Shown here: piece by piece, positions 8,482 to 17,929 of the stretch | Layout: each line of letters begins with the position of its first letter | How positions within the stretch are numbered: the first letter of the stretch is position 1 | Origin: Beggiatoa alba B18LD | GTDB taxonomy: Bacteria; Pseudomonadota; Gammaproteobacteria; Beggiatoales; Beggiatoaceae | Assembly: GCF_000245015.1 (NCBI RefSeq) | Contig: NZ_JH600070.1 | Location: 2,961,511-3,025,510, forward strand | DNA: 64,000 bases | Reading direction: 5' to 3' | Program-made: the position numbers and the translations under genes | Notes under the pieces: model-generated | Databases searched by the model: none | Seen by the model: only the letters and a program-made list of their open reading frames with translations | What the model was told of the DNA's origin: nothing

Positions 8482-10947
8482 ATGTTGCAACACACCCATT
8501 TTTTAACTAAAGCTATTCGAAACATTCCTATCTATATAATATTGGTCACCCCCCTGATTGTCTTATTAAGCATTCTTGTTTCCTTAAAAACATGGATTAT
8601 CATTCAACACCAAGATAAATTAGAAACCATCCTCATTACGCTACTCTTATTAGGGGTGATTTTCTCTACCCTGCTTGCCTTCCTCATTAATCAATGGATT
8701 ACCCGCCCCATTCGTTACCTTAATCAAGCCGCCAGCGAAATTGCCCAAGGACATTTAGAAAATCGCGTTTCTATTACAGGGATGAAAGAGTTAGCAATCC
8801 TTGGTGAAGCCTTCAACAGCATGGCAAGCCAACTACAATCTACCTTTCTTACCCTTGCCCAACGTGAAGCTCGCCTCCAAGAAGCCCAACGCCTCGCCCA
8901 TATTGGCTATTGGGAACGCAATCTTGTAACAGAAACCGCACTCTGGTCAGACGAACTCTATCGCATTTTTGGACTCTCCCCAGCCCATACCATTACAACG
9001 AAAGATTTCATCCAACGTGTTCATCCCGAAGACCGCTGGCATGTTGAACAAGCCACTTATTGCAGTATTCAACAACATCAACCCTATGACATAGAATATC
9101 GACTTGTTCGCCCATCAGGAGAAGTTCGCTATGTACACACACTTGGGCGCGTTGTTTACAACGAACAATCAAATCCCATCTATTTCATCGGCTCAACCCA
9201 AGACATCACCCAACACAAACAAACAGAAATTGCTTTACGGACAACAGAAGAACGCTATCGCAGTATTTTCGAAAACGCATTAGAAGGTATTTTCCAATCC
9301 ACACCCGATGGGCATTATCTCGCAGTGAATCCTGCACTTGCGCGTATTTATGGCTATGAGTCCTCACAAGCACTCATGAACCAACTCACCGATATTGCAA
9401 GTCAACTCTACGTCAACCCCAATCGACGCATTGAATTTATCAAAGTCCTACAACAACATGATAAAGTGACTGATTTCGAATCAGAAATTTACAAAGCAGA
9501 TGGAACAATCATCTGGATTTCTGAATATGTTCGCGCTTGTCGTGACCCACAAGGGCGATTGCTCTACTATGAAGGCATCGTTACAGACATTACCGAACGC
9601 AAACGCACAGAAGAACAACTGAAACATTACGCCTATCACGACATCCTAACAGGACTACCTAACCGCGTTAAATTCATTGATGCCTTACAACAAGCCATAC
9701 AACAACATCAACAAAATCCTAACCACACCTTTGCGGTACTTTTCCTAGACCTAGACCGCTTTAAACTCGTTAACGACAGCCTAGGACATCTCATCGGCGA
9801 TAAACTACTCATAGAAGTCAGCAACCGCCTAAAAGACTGCATCCCGCCACAAGACATGGTCGCCCGCTTTGGCGGAGATGAATTCCTAATTCTACTAAAC
9901 GACGTTAAAAATCAACAAGAAGTAGCCCGTATTGCCCAACGCATATACCAACTACTCACCCAACCATTCATGATAGACAATCAAGAAGTCTTTACCAGCA
10001 CCAGCATTGGCATTACCCTCAGCACACTAGGCGGCGCAGAACCCAGCGACTTTTTACGCAATGCAGACCTAGCCCTCTTTCAAGCCAAATCACAAGGCAT
10101 GGGACGTTATGAAATCTTTAACACCCACATGCACACCAAATCCTTAGCCCGTTTACAACTAGAAACAGATTTAAGACGCAGTTTAGAACGCGAAGAATTT
10201 GAAGTATATTACCAACCCATCATGCGCCTTGCTGACCAACAAGTCTGTGGTTTTGAAGCCCTACTCCGCTGGCGACACCCCACACGTGGCATTATATCCC
10301 CCTTAGAATTCATCCCCTTAGCAGAAGAAACGGGACTCATTACAACAATTGGCTGCTGGGTACTCTACCAAGCCTGCACCCAACTCAAGACATGGCAAAC
10401 AGAATTCCCGCAAGTACAACACCTGACAATGAGCGTCAACCTCTCCGCTAAACAATTTCTCCAACCCAACTTATTAGGACAAATTGAACAAACCATTCTT
10501 GCCACCAACTGCGAACGTAATAGCCTTAAACTTGAACTGACGGAAAGCGTTTTAATGAACAACGCCATTGCAATTAGCCATGCCCTGAATAAAATTCGCC
10601 AACTCGGCGTAAAACTCAGCATTGATGATTTTGGTACAGGCTACTCCTCCTTAAGCTATCTACACCGCTTCCCACTTGATACCCTAAAAATCGACCGTTC
10701 TTTCGTCAACACCTTAACCAGCTCAAAAGAACACCGTGCCATCGTGCAAACTATCGTCACGCTTGCCCACCACCTACAGATGGATGTCACCGCTGAAGGT
10801 GTAGAAACCCAAGAACAATTGGAAATACTGCACCAACTGCATTGTGAATATGCACAAGGCTTCCTATTTTCCCAACCCCTCACCGCCCAAGCAGCCACCC
10901 AATTTTTAACAGACACTATTAACCTGAGTTCGGCGAGTTTCTTTTAA
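8482..10947 (+). CDS. Membrane HAMP-PAS-PAS-GGDEF-EAL c-di-GMP signalling protein
   Basis: Probable bifunctional cyclic-di-GMP synthase/phosphodiesterase of 821 aa. In order: two membrane segments (about 17-37 and 46-67) with little periplasmic loop, HAMP (about 70-122), PAS (about 130-245), PAS (about 255-370), GGDEF (about 380-545, intact FGGDEF) and EAL (about 560-805). EAL motifs EALLRW, ELTESV, DDFGTGYSS, KIDRSFV and TAEGVET are all present, so the phosphodiesterase looks active. The inhibitory I-site upstream of GGDEF reads PPQD instead of RxxD, suggesting no product inhibition. The last residues (INLSSASFF) and the stop codon come from an inserted repeat, so the original C-terminal tail has been replaced. 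Confidence 0.93.
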   Translation: MLQHTHFLTKAIRNIPIYIILVTPLIVLLSILVSLKTWIIIQHQDKLETILITLLLLGVIFSTLLAFLINQWITRPIRYLNQAASEIAQGHLENRVSITGMKELAILGEAFNSMASQLQSTFLTLAQREARLQEAQRLAHIGYWERNLVTETALWSDELYRIFGLSPAHTITTKDFIQRVHPEDRWHVEQATYCSIQQHQPYDIEYRLVRPSGEVRYVHTLGRVVYNEQSNPIYFIGSTQDITQHKQTEIALRTTEERYRSIFENALEGIFQSTPDGHYLAVNPALARIYGYESSQALMNQLTDIASQLYVNPNRRIEFIKVLQQHDKVTDFESEIYKADGTIIWISEYVRACRDPQGRLLYYEGIVTDITERKRTEEQLKHYAYHDILTGLPNRVKFIDALQQAIQQHQQNPNHTFAVLFLDLDRFKLVNDSLGHLIGDKLLIEVSNRLKDCIPPQDMVARFGGDEFLILLNDVKNQQEVARIAQRIYQLLTQPFMIDNQEVFTSTSIGITLSTLGGAEPSDFLRNADLALFQAKSQGMGRYEIFNTHMHTKSLARLQLETDLRRSLEREEFEVYYQPIMRLADQQVCGFEALLRWRHPTRGIISPLEFIPLAEETGLITTIGCWVLYQACTQLKTWQTEFPQVQHLTMSVNLSAKQFLQPNLLGQIEQTILATNCERNSLKLELTESVLMNNAIAISHALNKIRQLGVKLSIDDFGTGYSSLSYLHRFPLDTLKIDRSFVNTLTSSKEHRAIVQTIVTLAHHLQMDVTAEGVETQEQLEILHQLHCEYAQGFLFSQPLTAQAATQFLTDTINLSSASFF

Positions 10948-11122
10948 AAAGACAACAACTTGTCTGAATCAGAATTCACAGAATTTTCAGAATTAGCAGA
11001 ATTAAAAAACGTGATTCGCATTAATTTCTTGGTTTAAGGGGTTTAAATTCTGTTAATTCTGAAAATCCCGATTCAGACAAGGATTTAATCTTGTCTGATG
11101 AATCCTTTTCGCGTGTTCCGAC
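10921..11122. repeat. MITE-like repeat (copy 2), overlaps the 3' end of the GGDEF-EAL gene
   Basis: Starts with AACCTGAGTTCGGCGAG at 10921-10937, inside the coding frame, and supplies the TAA at 10945-10947. The interior repeats the GTCTGAATCAGAATTC ... GATTCAGACAAG inverted repeat of copy 1 almost base for base. The right end is decayed: no CTCGCCGAACTCAGGTT is found. Confidence 0.75.
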
Positions 11123-11155
11123 AGACCTGCTAGGTTTTCAAAACCTAGCAGGTCT
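11123..11155 (+). terminator. AGACCTGCTAGG palindrome, terminator-like
   Basis: A perfect hairpin (arms AGACCTGCTAGGTTTT and complement, one unpaired base) followed on the plus strand by ATGTTTTT. It is placed to terminate the GGDEF-EAL transcript. Same family as the palindrome at 1556-1588. Confidence 0.65.
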
Positions 11156-11172
11156 ATGTTTTTACTCGTTTA

Positions 11173-11313
11173 CTCGTTACCAAGCTCTGCTTGGTAATGC
11201 CTGCCTTGCAAGCTCCGCTTGCCGAGTACAAGCAAATTTAAGATTGAAGCGTTCAAGGACAAGCCAAGCAGAGCTTGGCGCGTAGGCATTACCAAGTAAA
11301 ACTTGGTAACGAG
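11173..11313. repeat. 141-bp inverted-repeat element, CTCGTTACCAAG ends
   Basis: The left arm (11173-11202) and right arm (11284-11313) are complementary over about 26 of 30 bases and each contains small ACCAAGC/GCTTGGT palindromes. No ORF of note inside. It is a second, unrelated non-autonomous repeat in the same intergenic gap. Confidence 0.65.
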
Positions 11314-11326
11314 CAATTAAAAAAAA

Positions 11327-11355
11327 GGATACCACCGCCTAAAACAGTGGTATCC
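11327..11355 (-). terminator. Intrinsic terminator of the RCC1-repeat gene
   Basis: GGATACCAC / GTGGTATCC hairpin with an A-rich loop. On the minus strand it is followed by an eight-T run, fitting termination of the giant gene whose stop lies 28 bp away. A near-identical hairpin occurs at 18605-18633. Confidence 0.75.
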
Positions 11356-11382
11356 CTTCCTTTTTCAAACTAACAAACTGAC

Positions 11383-14300
11383 TTACTCAATCGTAATATC
11401 AATACTTTCCGCTGAATAAATAATTTGTCCATCGTTTAAACGATAGCCAAAGTAGATAGACAACTGACCAGTTGCAACAAACTCACCTTCATATAAAACA
11501 ATGGATTGTGTTGCTTGTAAAGTCAATTTGGTTTGACGTGCCGTTAGCTTGGCAAAATCACCCGTCCAGACTAATGGCATAACACCATCCATCATATACC
11601 AAGTGCCTGCCATCATGGGTAAAGGCTGATAGACACCAATAGCAATAATGTCAACATCCTGCCCAATTTGACTACTATCAACTTGCAAGCTACCTGCAAT
11701 TACCACAGGATTACCTACAAAACCTTGCAGTCTCTTGCTCTTCGCAAATGCTCCACCTTTCACAGAAATACCGCCTGCGAATTTAATATTCGGGAGCGTA
11801 TTCGACAATGTCAAAGAGCTGACCGCTGATAAACTGGGCAAGTTGAAACGTGTCCCATTTAACATGATTGTTGCAAATTCAGGTGGTGTTGTCGTTTCGC
11901 TTACAGTCAATGTTACAGTAAAGTCTTTCAATGTATTGCTATTCTGACCATATTTGAAACTTAACATCCCGCCCGTTGTCTCCCCAACTTTTTCAATGGT
12001 GAAAATATCCGCACCACCGACAGGTAAACTTGCCGTAGCTGCTAAGAAACGACCACTTAAACTAAAGCCCGTTGGTAAGGTTAAATCGCTAAAATAAAGT
12101 GTGCTTGTGGTTGTATTACGAATCACAAAAGTCTTTTTGTTTTCGCTGTTTAAGACAACATCCACTGTTTCACCATTCAGCAAACCAGTTTCACCCATTG
12201 CAAAAGTAATCGCTGGGGCTACGACTTGCGCCGTCAACGTGACTTTATAAACAGAATGATTAGGGTCATTAGTATTAAAGCTCAGTGTTCCTGAATAAGT
12301 GCCGACAGTGTTGGTAGTCACTTGAACTTGAATAGTGGCTACTTGACCTATCGCAATTTCACTGGGGAATGTTCCCACTAAGCTAAAGCCCTCAGGCAAT
12401 ACTAAATTACTCAACACTAAAGGCACTGAGCCTGTATTTTTCAGCGTGAAGCTCTTAAGCAGTTCACTCCCTGTCTCCGTTATACCTAAATTAACGGTTG
12501 TAACAGATAAACCTGTTTCCGTATCGACAAGGTTTGCCGTTGGATAAGTAACAGGGGTTTCTGTTCCACCACTACTTACAGTCGCTGTTTTAACATCAAC
12601 GGTTACAGGGAAACTGATGAGTGATTGACTAAGGTTATTTGTCGTTAAGCTGACAAGCCCGCTAAAGTTGGTTAATTGAGTTGTATCAACTTTAATCGTC
12701 AACACATCAAATTGTCCCGCTCCAATGACTATCGGTAATGTCCCTACTAATTGGAATCCAACAGGTAAGCTGATATTGCTGATGGTTAAAGCACTACCAC
12801 TATTATTCTGTATGCTGAATGTCTTGGTTGCATACGTGTTAATAGTGGCTGTTCCTAAGTCTATGGTTGTCGTGCCGTCGATGACGGTTGTACCAAGTAG
12901 GAGAGTGACTTCAGCATTAGGCGTAATAACACCTGTCCCGTCCGTTGCTTGTACTTTAAATTCATAAAGCACTGTTCCGTTAGGCATATCTTTAACTATG
13001 CCATATTTTTCGCCTGCAAGACCATATTGCGTGCATTGGAATTGACGTTGGGTACTCGTTCCGCCTGCTAGTTCATAGTTGGAATGTTCACAATCAGCAA
13101 CCGTAAAGCCCATGCCATCGGGGAGATTTGTGCCTGTAACAGTAAATATCGCGGTTTCATTCACTTGGTCTATCAGCGGAGAGATACTGCTGATGGTAAT
13201 AGTGGGTTTAGTGGGGTCAGTGATTTGTACTGCAAAACTGTACAGTGTCATGCCACCGGGATGGTCTTTGACGATACCACTTTTACTACCAGCTTCTACA
13301 GGGGTGCATTGGAATTGACGTTGTGTACTGTTTCCACCGGCTAGTTCATAGCTTGAGGGGGTGCAGTCATTGATAGAAAATCCCATGTTATCAACTAGGT
13401 TTGTTCCCGTTAGTGTAAAAATGGTTGTTTGTCCTAGTGTTGCCTTGAGCGGGCTGATAGCTGTAACTCGCGGTAGGTTGCTTATATCATTGGTTGGGTT
13501 GGTAACGTTGACACTAAAGGTGTGTAGTATTGTCCCTGTTTGGTTACGAATCACGCCTGTTTTAACCCCTACTTCTTGGGGCGTGCATTGGAATTGGCGT
13601 TGCGTTGTATTGCCGTTGGCTTGTTCGTTGATATTGGTGCAACCTAATAGGTTGAATTTTAAACTATTATTGAGGTTAGTACCTGTCAGGGTAAATATTT
13701 TTGACTGATTAAGTTCGGCAGTTGTTGGGCTTAAAGCCGTAATGGTTGGCGTTGTTGTGGATGTTCCCTCTGTTGTGGGGGAACTGACAAGATTATTGTT
13801 AGCATCACGCCAGACATTGCGCGCTATTGAATCCCAACAAACCATTTTACCATCAGTTTTTAATCCGCAGCGATAATCGAAATTTCCTTCTATTTGGGTA
13901 AAACTACCTGTAGGGGGAAGGAGCGCATCCATTGATCTACTACTATTTCCCCAGATACTAGAATTCTCATAGCGTCCCCAACAAGCAATACTACCATCGG
14001 TTTTTACTCCACAAGCATAATACTGACTTGTCCCGACTTGGGTAAAACTGCCTGTAGGTGATTCGGTAAAACCGGCTCCTGCTGATGAGTAAGATGGGTA
14101 AGCCCCCCAGCAAGCCACGCTACCATCGGTTTTTACGCCACAAGCATAATTTGGAGCAGCGTCACCATATCCGAATGTATATGCATAATTACCTATACTA
14201 ATTTGGGTAAAACTGCCTGTGGGTGATGTGGCGTAACTATTCCCCCAGCAAGCCACGCTACCATCAGTTTTTATGCCACAAAAATAACTATTTAAACTGC

Positions 14301-17300
14301 TGATTTGGGTAAAACTGCCTATGGGTGGCGTGGGAGGAACTGCAGTAGAGGCGCTGGAATCTCCAGCCACAGTAGAGGTGCTGAGAGAATTCCAACAAGC
14401 AACGCTACCATCAGTTTTTACGCCACAAGCATGAGGGTAACCTACACTGACTTGGGTAAAGCTGCCTGTGGGTGTGGGTAAGGCCTTGTCCTTCCAACAA
14501 GCAACACTGCCATCGGTTTTTACTCCACAAGCATAATAATTAACACTGATTTGGGTAAAACTGCCTGTAGGTAGTGCGAACTTGCCAGTATTGTTATTAT
14601 CCCAGAAGCAATCAACGCTACTATCGGTTTTTATACCACAGTACATACCTTTTCCCTCTCCAGTGAGTTGGGTAAAATTACCTATGGTTGGTGTGCTTTT
14701 TCCAGAAGAAGAACGCCAGCAAGCAACGCTACCATCGTTTTTTATTCCACAATTAGCTATGCCTTTATTACCTTCTCCGCTAGTAATTTGGGTAAAATTG
14801 TCTGTATCTGTAGGTGGTGTGGCTTGACCATACTCATTATAACCCCAGCAATCAATACGACCATCAGTTCTTACGCCACAAGTATGATTGTAATCAGCAC
14901 TGACTTGGGTAAAACTGCCTGTAGGTGATATGGCTTGACCACTCGTGTTAGTCCCCCAGCAAACAACACTACCATCCGTTTCTACGCCACAAGTATGAGT
15001 GCTACCTGCACTGACTTGGGTAAAACTGTCTGTAGGTGGTGTGGCTTGACCAGCGGTGTTATTTCCCCAGCAAGCCACGCTGCCATCAGTTTTTACGCCA
15101 CAAGTATGATATCCACCTGCACTGACTTGGGTAAAACTGTCTGTAGGTGGTGTGGCTTTACCATCCGTGTTAGACCCCCAGCAAGCAACGCTACCATCAG
15201 TTTTTACGCCACAAGTATGATATCCACCTGCACTGACTTGGGTAAAACTGCCTGTGGGTGGGGTGGCTTTACCATACTCATTATTCCCCCAGCAAGCCAC
15301 GCTACCATCTGTTTTTACGCCACAAGTATGAGATCCACCTGCACTGACTTGGGTAAAACTGCCTGTGGGTGGTGTGGCTTGACCATAAGAAGTATAAGTA
15401 TAAGACTCCCAGAGAGGATTATCCCCCCAGCAAGCAACGCTGCCGTCGATTTTTACGCCACAAGTATGATTTCCACCTGCACTGACTTGAGTAAAATTGC
15501 CTATAGGTGGTATGGCTTGATCATCAGAATTACCTCCCCAGCAATAGACACTTCCATCTTTTTTCACGCCACAAGTATGAGTGGCTCCTACCTCTATCTG
15601 CACATAATCACCTAGTTGCGTTGTCCCACTATTGGTAATCACTTCATCATTCGAATACCCAACTATATTGCCTTGTTTATCCTTCCAAACAGCCAAATAT
15701 TGTCCTAACCATAAAAACTTGCCTAACCATAAAGCTGCATAATCAACAGGGGGCGTTAGGGCACTATGATTAGCAGGTAACATTAGATAATAAGTCTTCC
15801 CGTCAGTAATAAACGATAAGCATCCATTTTCCACAGTACCCGTTAAATACGTTAGGTCATCACGATTGAGTAACGCAGAAACTGCCCACTGATTCATATC
15901 CTCAAAGCCTTCTATCGAATGTGGACAAATCTTTAATGTTTGACCTGCAACACCCCAATCTAACTTACCATTCTCAGTAATGTACTCTACATAAGGATAT
16001 TCTGTGTTTTGCGTTGTCGACAGGTTTTCATAGGTTATTTGTAGTTTTTGACGATGCGTTAGCGCGCCATCTGTGGTATGAATACCGCTAGCAGAGGCAA
16101 AACTAAATCTGTCCATTCTAATATCTAGCGTATATTCCTCAATCAACCCTGTCTTATTTGCTAAAGCTTGTAAAAGCTTTGTATTATTAGTATCAAGTGG
16201 TAACTTGAAGTACGCAGCACCTTCAGGCTCGTTAACTATTTCTTCATCCTGAGATGAAATATCTAGCGTGACAGGATGAGTGGTATCTGCACCTAATGCT
16301 GTTTCGTCGGATGCAAAAACCTGTTTTGGTAAACGCAGTTTTAAGTTCAACCAATAAGTGTCGCTTTCCCATGTTACATTGGCAAACTCAACTTTAATAT
16401 CAACATCTTTATTGTAGAAACTATTAACACTATAAGTATTAATAGGACCAAATAACTCGTGCTTTTTGGCGTAAGTCGCAAAAGCAAACATGGCAACCTC
16501 ACGCTTTAAATACGAAATGTCTAATGTTTTAGCCATGAGGAACATTTGAGCAATGCCATTGATGGCAGTAGCGGCTTTTTCGTTATTACAAGTGGTTGTA
16601 TGATCCATGCAAAGATTAAAAAGGTTTCTTAAACTGTAAGAGTAAAGCGCATTCAGTTTAGGGTCTGTAGCTAAAATATCGTTAGCCAAATAGCTCGTAA
16701 ATTGAGGATAATAACGATAATCAAACTCTCCTGTATCACTGATAAACTCAGGAGAAACACGGTTTTTAAGCTCTTCTGGATAAGCACTACTCAAATAATA
16801 ATAGTTGAGTAAAAAAGTTCCTTTAGCGGCGTTTTCTAGCGTGGAGATAAGATAATCCATACTGTCATAGTAGACTTTCGCTGGTGCAAGAACCATAACG
16901 AGTCCGCCAGAAAGCACATCCATCGTGCCACCAATGAGCAAAGAAGCCATCTTTGCGGTTGACGCATCTGCCCATCCCACATTTTTGAAAAAATTAATAA
17001 TATAATCTAGTCCAAGCTGGGTTAAACCTAACTTGTTAAAACCGAAGACAGCTTTATAATCTGGCGTTATAATGTCCTTACCCAAAATACCACCAGACAT
17101 TAAGTACACTACTCGTCCATCTATATAATTATCCAAAGTACCATCTGTGGTAAACACTGCGTGAGGTGTCACACCATAAGTTGTATTTCCCGCTCCCAAA
17201 AAAGCAGTTATAAACGGGTTATGACTCCCCCCATTAGTGTTATCTTGATAGGCTTGAAACTCATTTAATATCTTCAGAGCGTCATCATATGCGTCTTCTG

Positions 17301-17757
17301 CTCTAACGTCAGTTGCTGTACTGAGCTTATCGATATACTGAGACTCCCACCACTTAACGCTATGTTGTAACGTTTCTAAGAAAATAATATCCCGCATCAT
17401 TTGCCAGATGGGAGTATTTACATCGTAATAAACGCCTGTCTGGAGATTGCCATTTTTATCAGTGTACTCATAGGTTACTGATTGAGGTTCACCTTGTGCA
17501 TTAATATGTCCGCCATGGTAGGGCAGGGTTATCATTTCTGCCCCAAGTGCTGGGTAGTATGGCTTCTCCTCTGTAGAACGAGTAGCAAAAGTCTTTATCC
17601 ATGAGATTAATTCCGACTCATACTGCACAGGGTCTGTACTAGGGATTCCAGGTAGATTGCTCCATCCATATTCAATTTCTACACGAGCAAATGATGTTGA
17701 TGAGATTAGACTCATCAGCAAGAGCAAAATTAACTGCCTTATATTACGTCGTACCAT
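11383..17757 (-). CDS. Giant secreted RCC1-repeat protein with Ig-like domains (2124 aa)
   Basis: A probable exported or surface protein. A Sec signal peptide covers residues 1-24 (RQLILLLLMSLISSTSFA). The N-terminal 700 residues form an unrecognised region. About residues 713-1310 hold 15 tandem RCC1-like repeats of 33-50 aa built on CGVKTDGSVACWG and SFTQVSAG, with two Cys per repeat that could form disulfides. Three IPT/TIG-like repeats follow (about 1335-1600, each with FTLTGTNL and TQRQFQC), then three choice-of-anchor-D/HYDIN-like Ig domains (about 1610-1930) and a C-terminal beta-rich domain. No sortase, type IX or autotransporter domain is evident. It is transcribed divergently from an XRE regulator 172 bp away. 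Function unknown; adhesion or surface binding is an inference. Confidence 0.88.
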   Translation of the reverse strand: MVRRNIRQLILLLLMSLISSTSFARVEIEYGWSNLPGIPSTDPVQYESELISWIKTFATRSTEEKPYYPALGAEMITLPYHGGHINAQGEPQSVTYEYTDKNGNLQTGVYYDVNTPIWQMMRDIIFLETLQHSVKWWESQYIDKLSTATDVRAEDAYDDALKILNEFQAYQDNTNGGSHNPFITAFLGAGNTTYGVTPHAVFTTDGTLDNYIDGRVVYLMSGGILGKDIITPDYKAVFGFNKLGLTQLGLDYIINFFKNVGWADASTAKMASLLIGGTMDVLSGGLVMVLAPAKVYYDSMDYLISTLENAAKGTFLLNYYYLSSAYPEELKNRVSPEFISDTGEFDYRYYPQFTSYLANDILATDPKLNALYSYSLRNLFNLCMDHTTTCNNEKAATAINGIAQMFLMAKTLDISYLKREVAMFAFATYAKKHELFGPINTYSVNSFYNKDVDIKVEFANVTWESDTYWLNLKLRLPKQVFASDETALGADTTHPVTLDISSQDEEIVNEPEGAAYFKLPLDTNNTKLLQALANKTGLIEEYTLDIRMDRFSFASASGIHTTDGALTHRQKLQITYENLSTTQNTEYPYVEYITENGKLDWGVAGQTLKICPHSIEGFEDMNQWAVSALLNRDDLTYLTGTVENGCLSFITDGKTYYLMLPANHSALTPPVDYAALWLGKFLWLGQYLAVWKDKQGNIVGYSNDEVITNSGTTQLGDYVQIEVGATHTCGVKKDGSVYCWGGNSDDQAIPPIGNFTQVSAGGNHTCGVKIDGSVACWGDNPLWESYTYTSYGQATPPTGSFTQVSAGGSHTCGVKTDGSVACWGNNEYGKATPPTGSFTQVSAGGYHTCGVKTDGSVACWGSNTDGKATPPTDSFTQVSAGGYHTCGVKTDGSVACWGNNTAGQATPPTDSFTQVSAGSTHTCGVETDGSVVCWGTNTSGQAISPTGSFTQVSADYNHTCGVRTDGRIDCWGYNEYGQATPPTDTDNFTQITSGEGNKGIANCGIKNDGSVACWRSSSGKSTPTIGNFTQLTGEGKGMYCGIKTDSSVDCFWDNNNTGKFALPTGSFTQISVNYYACGVKTDGSVACWKDKALPTPTGSFTQVSVGYPHACGVKTDGSVACWNSLSTSTVAGDSSASTAVPPTPPIGSFTQISSLNSYFCGIKTDGSVACWGNSYATSPTGSFTQISIGNYAYTFGYGDAAPNYACGVKTDGSVACWGAYPSYSSAGAGFTESPTGSFTQVGTSQYYACGVKTDGSIACWGRYENSSIWGNSSRSMDALLPPTGSFTQIEGNFDYRCGLKTDGKMVCWDSIARNVWRDANNNLVSSPTTEGTSTTTPTITALSPTTAELNQSKIFTLTGTNLNNSLKFNLLGCTNINEQANGNTTQRQFQCTPQEVGVKTGVIRNQTGTILHTFSVNVTNPTNDISNLPRVTAISPLKATLGQTTIFTLTGTNLVDNMGFSINDCTPSSYELAGGNSTQRQFQCTPVEAGSKSGIVKDHPGGMTLYSFAVQITDPTKPTITISSISPLIDQVNETAIFTVTGTNLPDGMGFTVADCEHSNYELAGGTSTQRQFQCTQYGLAGEKYGIVKDMPNGTVLYEFKVQATDGTGVITPNAEVTLLLGTTVIDGTTTIDLGTATINTYATKTFSIQNNSGSALTISNISLPVGFQLVGTLPIVIGAGQFDVLTIKVDTTQLTNFSGLVSLTTNNLSQSLISFPVTVDVKTATVSSGGTETPVTYPTANLVDTETGLSVTTVNLGITETGSELLKSFTLKNTGSVPLVLSNLVLPEGFSLVGTFPSEIAIGQVATIQVQVTTNTVGTYSGTLSFNTNDPNHSVYKVTLTAQVVAPAITFAMGETGLLNGETVDVVLNSENKKTFVIRNTTTSTLYFSDLTLPTGFSLSGRFLAATASLPVGGADIFTIEKVGETTGGMLSFKYGQNSNTLKDFTVTLTVSETTTPPEFATIMLNGTRFNLPSLSAVSSLTLSNTLPNIKFAGGISVKGGAFAKSKRLQGFVGNPVVIAGSLQVDSSQIGQDVDIIAIGVYQPLPMMAGTWYMMDGVMPLVWTGDFAKLTARQTKLTLQATQSIVLYEGEFVATGQLSIYFGYRLNDGQIIYSAESIDITIE

Positions 17758-17872
17758 AATTTTTATCCTTAAGAAAGAAAGTGGAACAATTCACCTACAA
17801 GAAATGGTACATTACACAAAAAAGTGTCCACTTTGGTTGACACCACAAAAATATTTTAATTATTCGACTATT

Positions 17873-17887
17873 ACCGTTAAAAACGGT
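17873..17887. promoter_or_regulatory. Palindromic operator candidate ACCGTT-AAA-AACGGT
   Basis: A perfect 6-bp inverted repeat with a 3-bp centre in the divergent intergenic region, 43 bp before the XRE gene start. A shorter GTGTC/GACAC inverted repeat is at 17824-17843. Either could be the site of the neighbouring regulator, which would then control both divergent genes. Confidence 0.4.
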
Positions 17888-17929
17888 GCATTCACATCCC
17901 TTAAATATTTACAATAGGTATTTTTAAAT

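Noticed and set aside
14935-15615. 226-aa repeat-containing ORF on the plus strand
   Set aside because: Antisense reading of the RCC1 repeats of the giant minus-strand gene; the periodicity is inherited.
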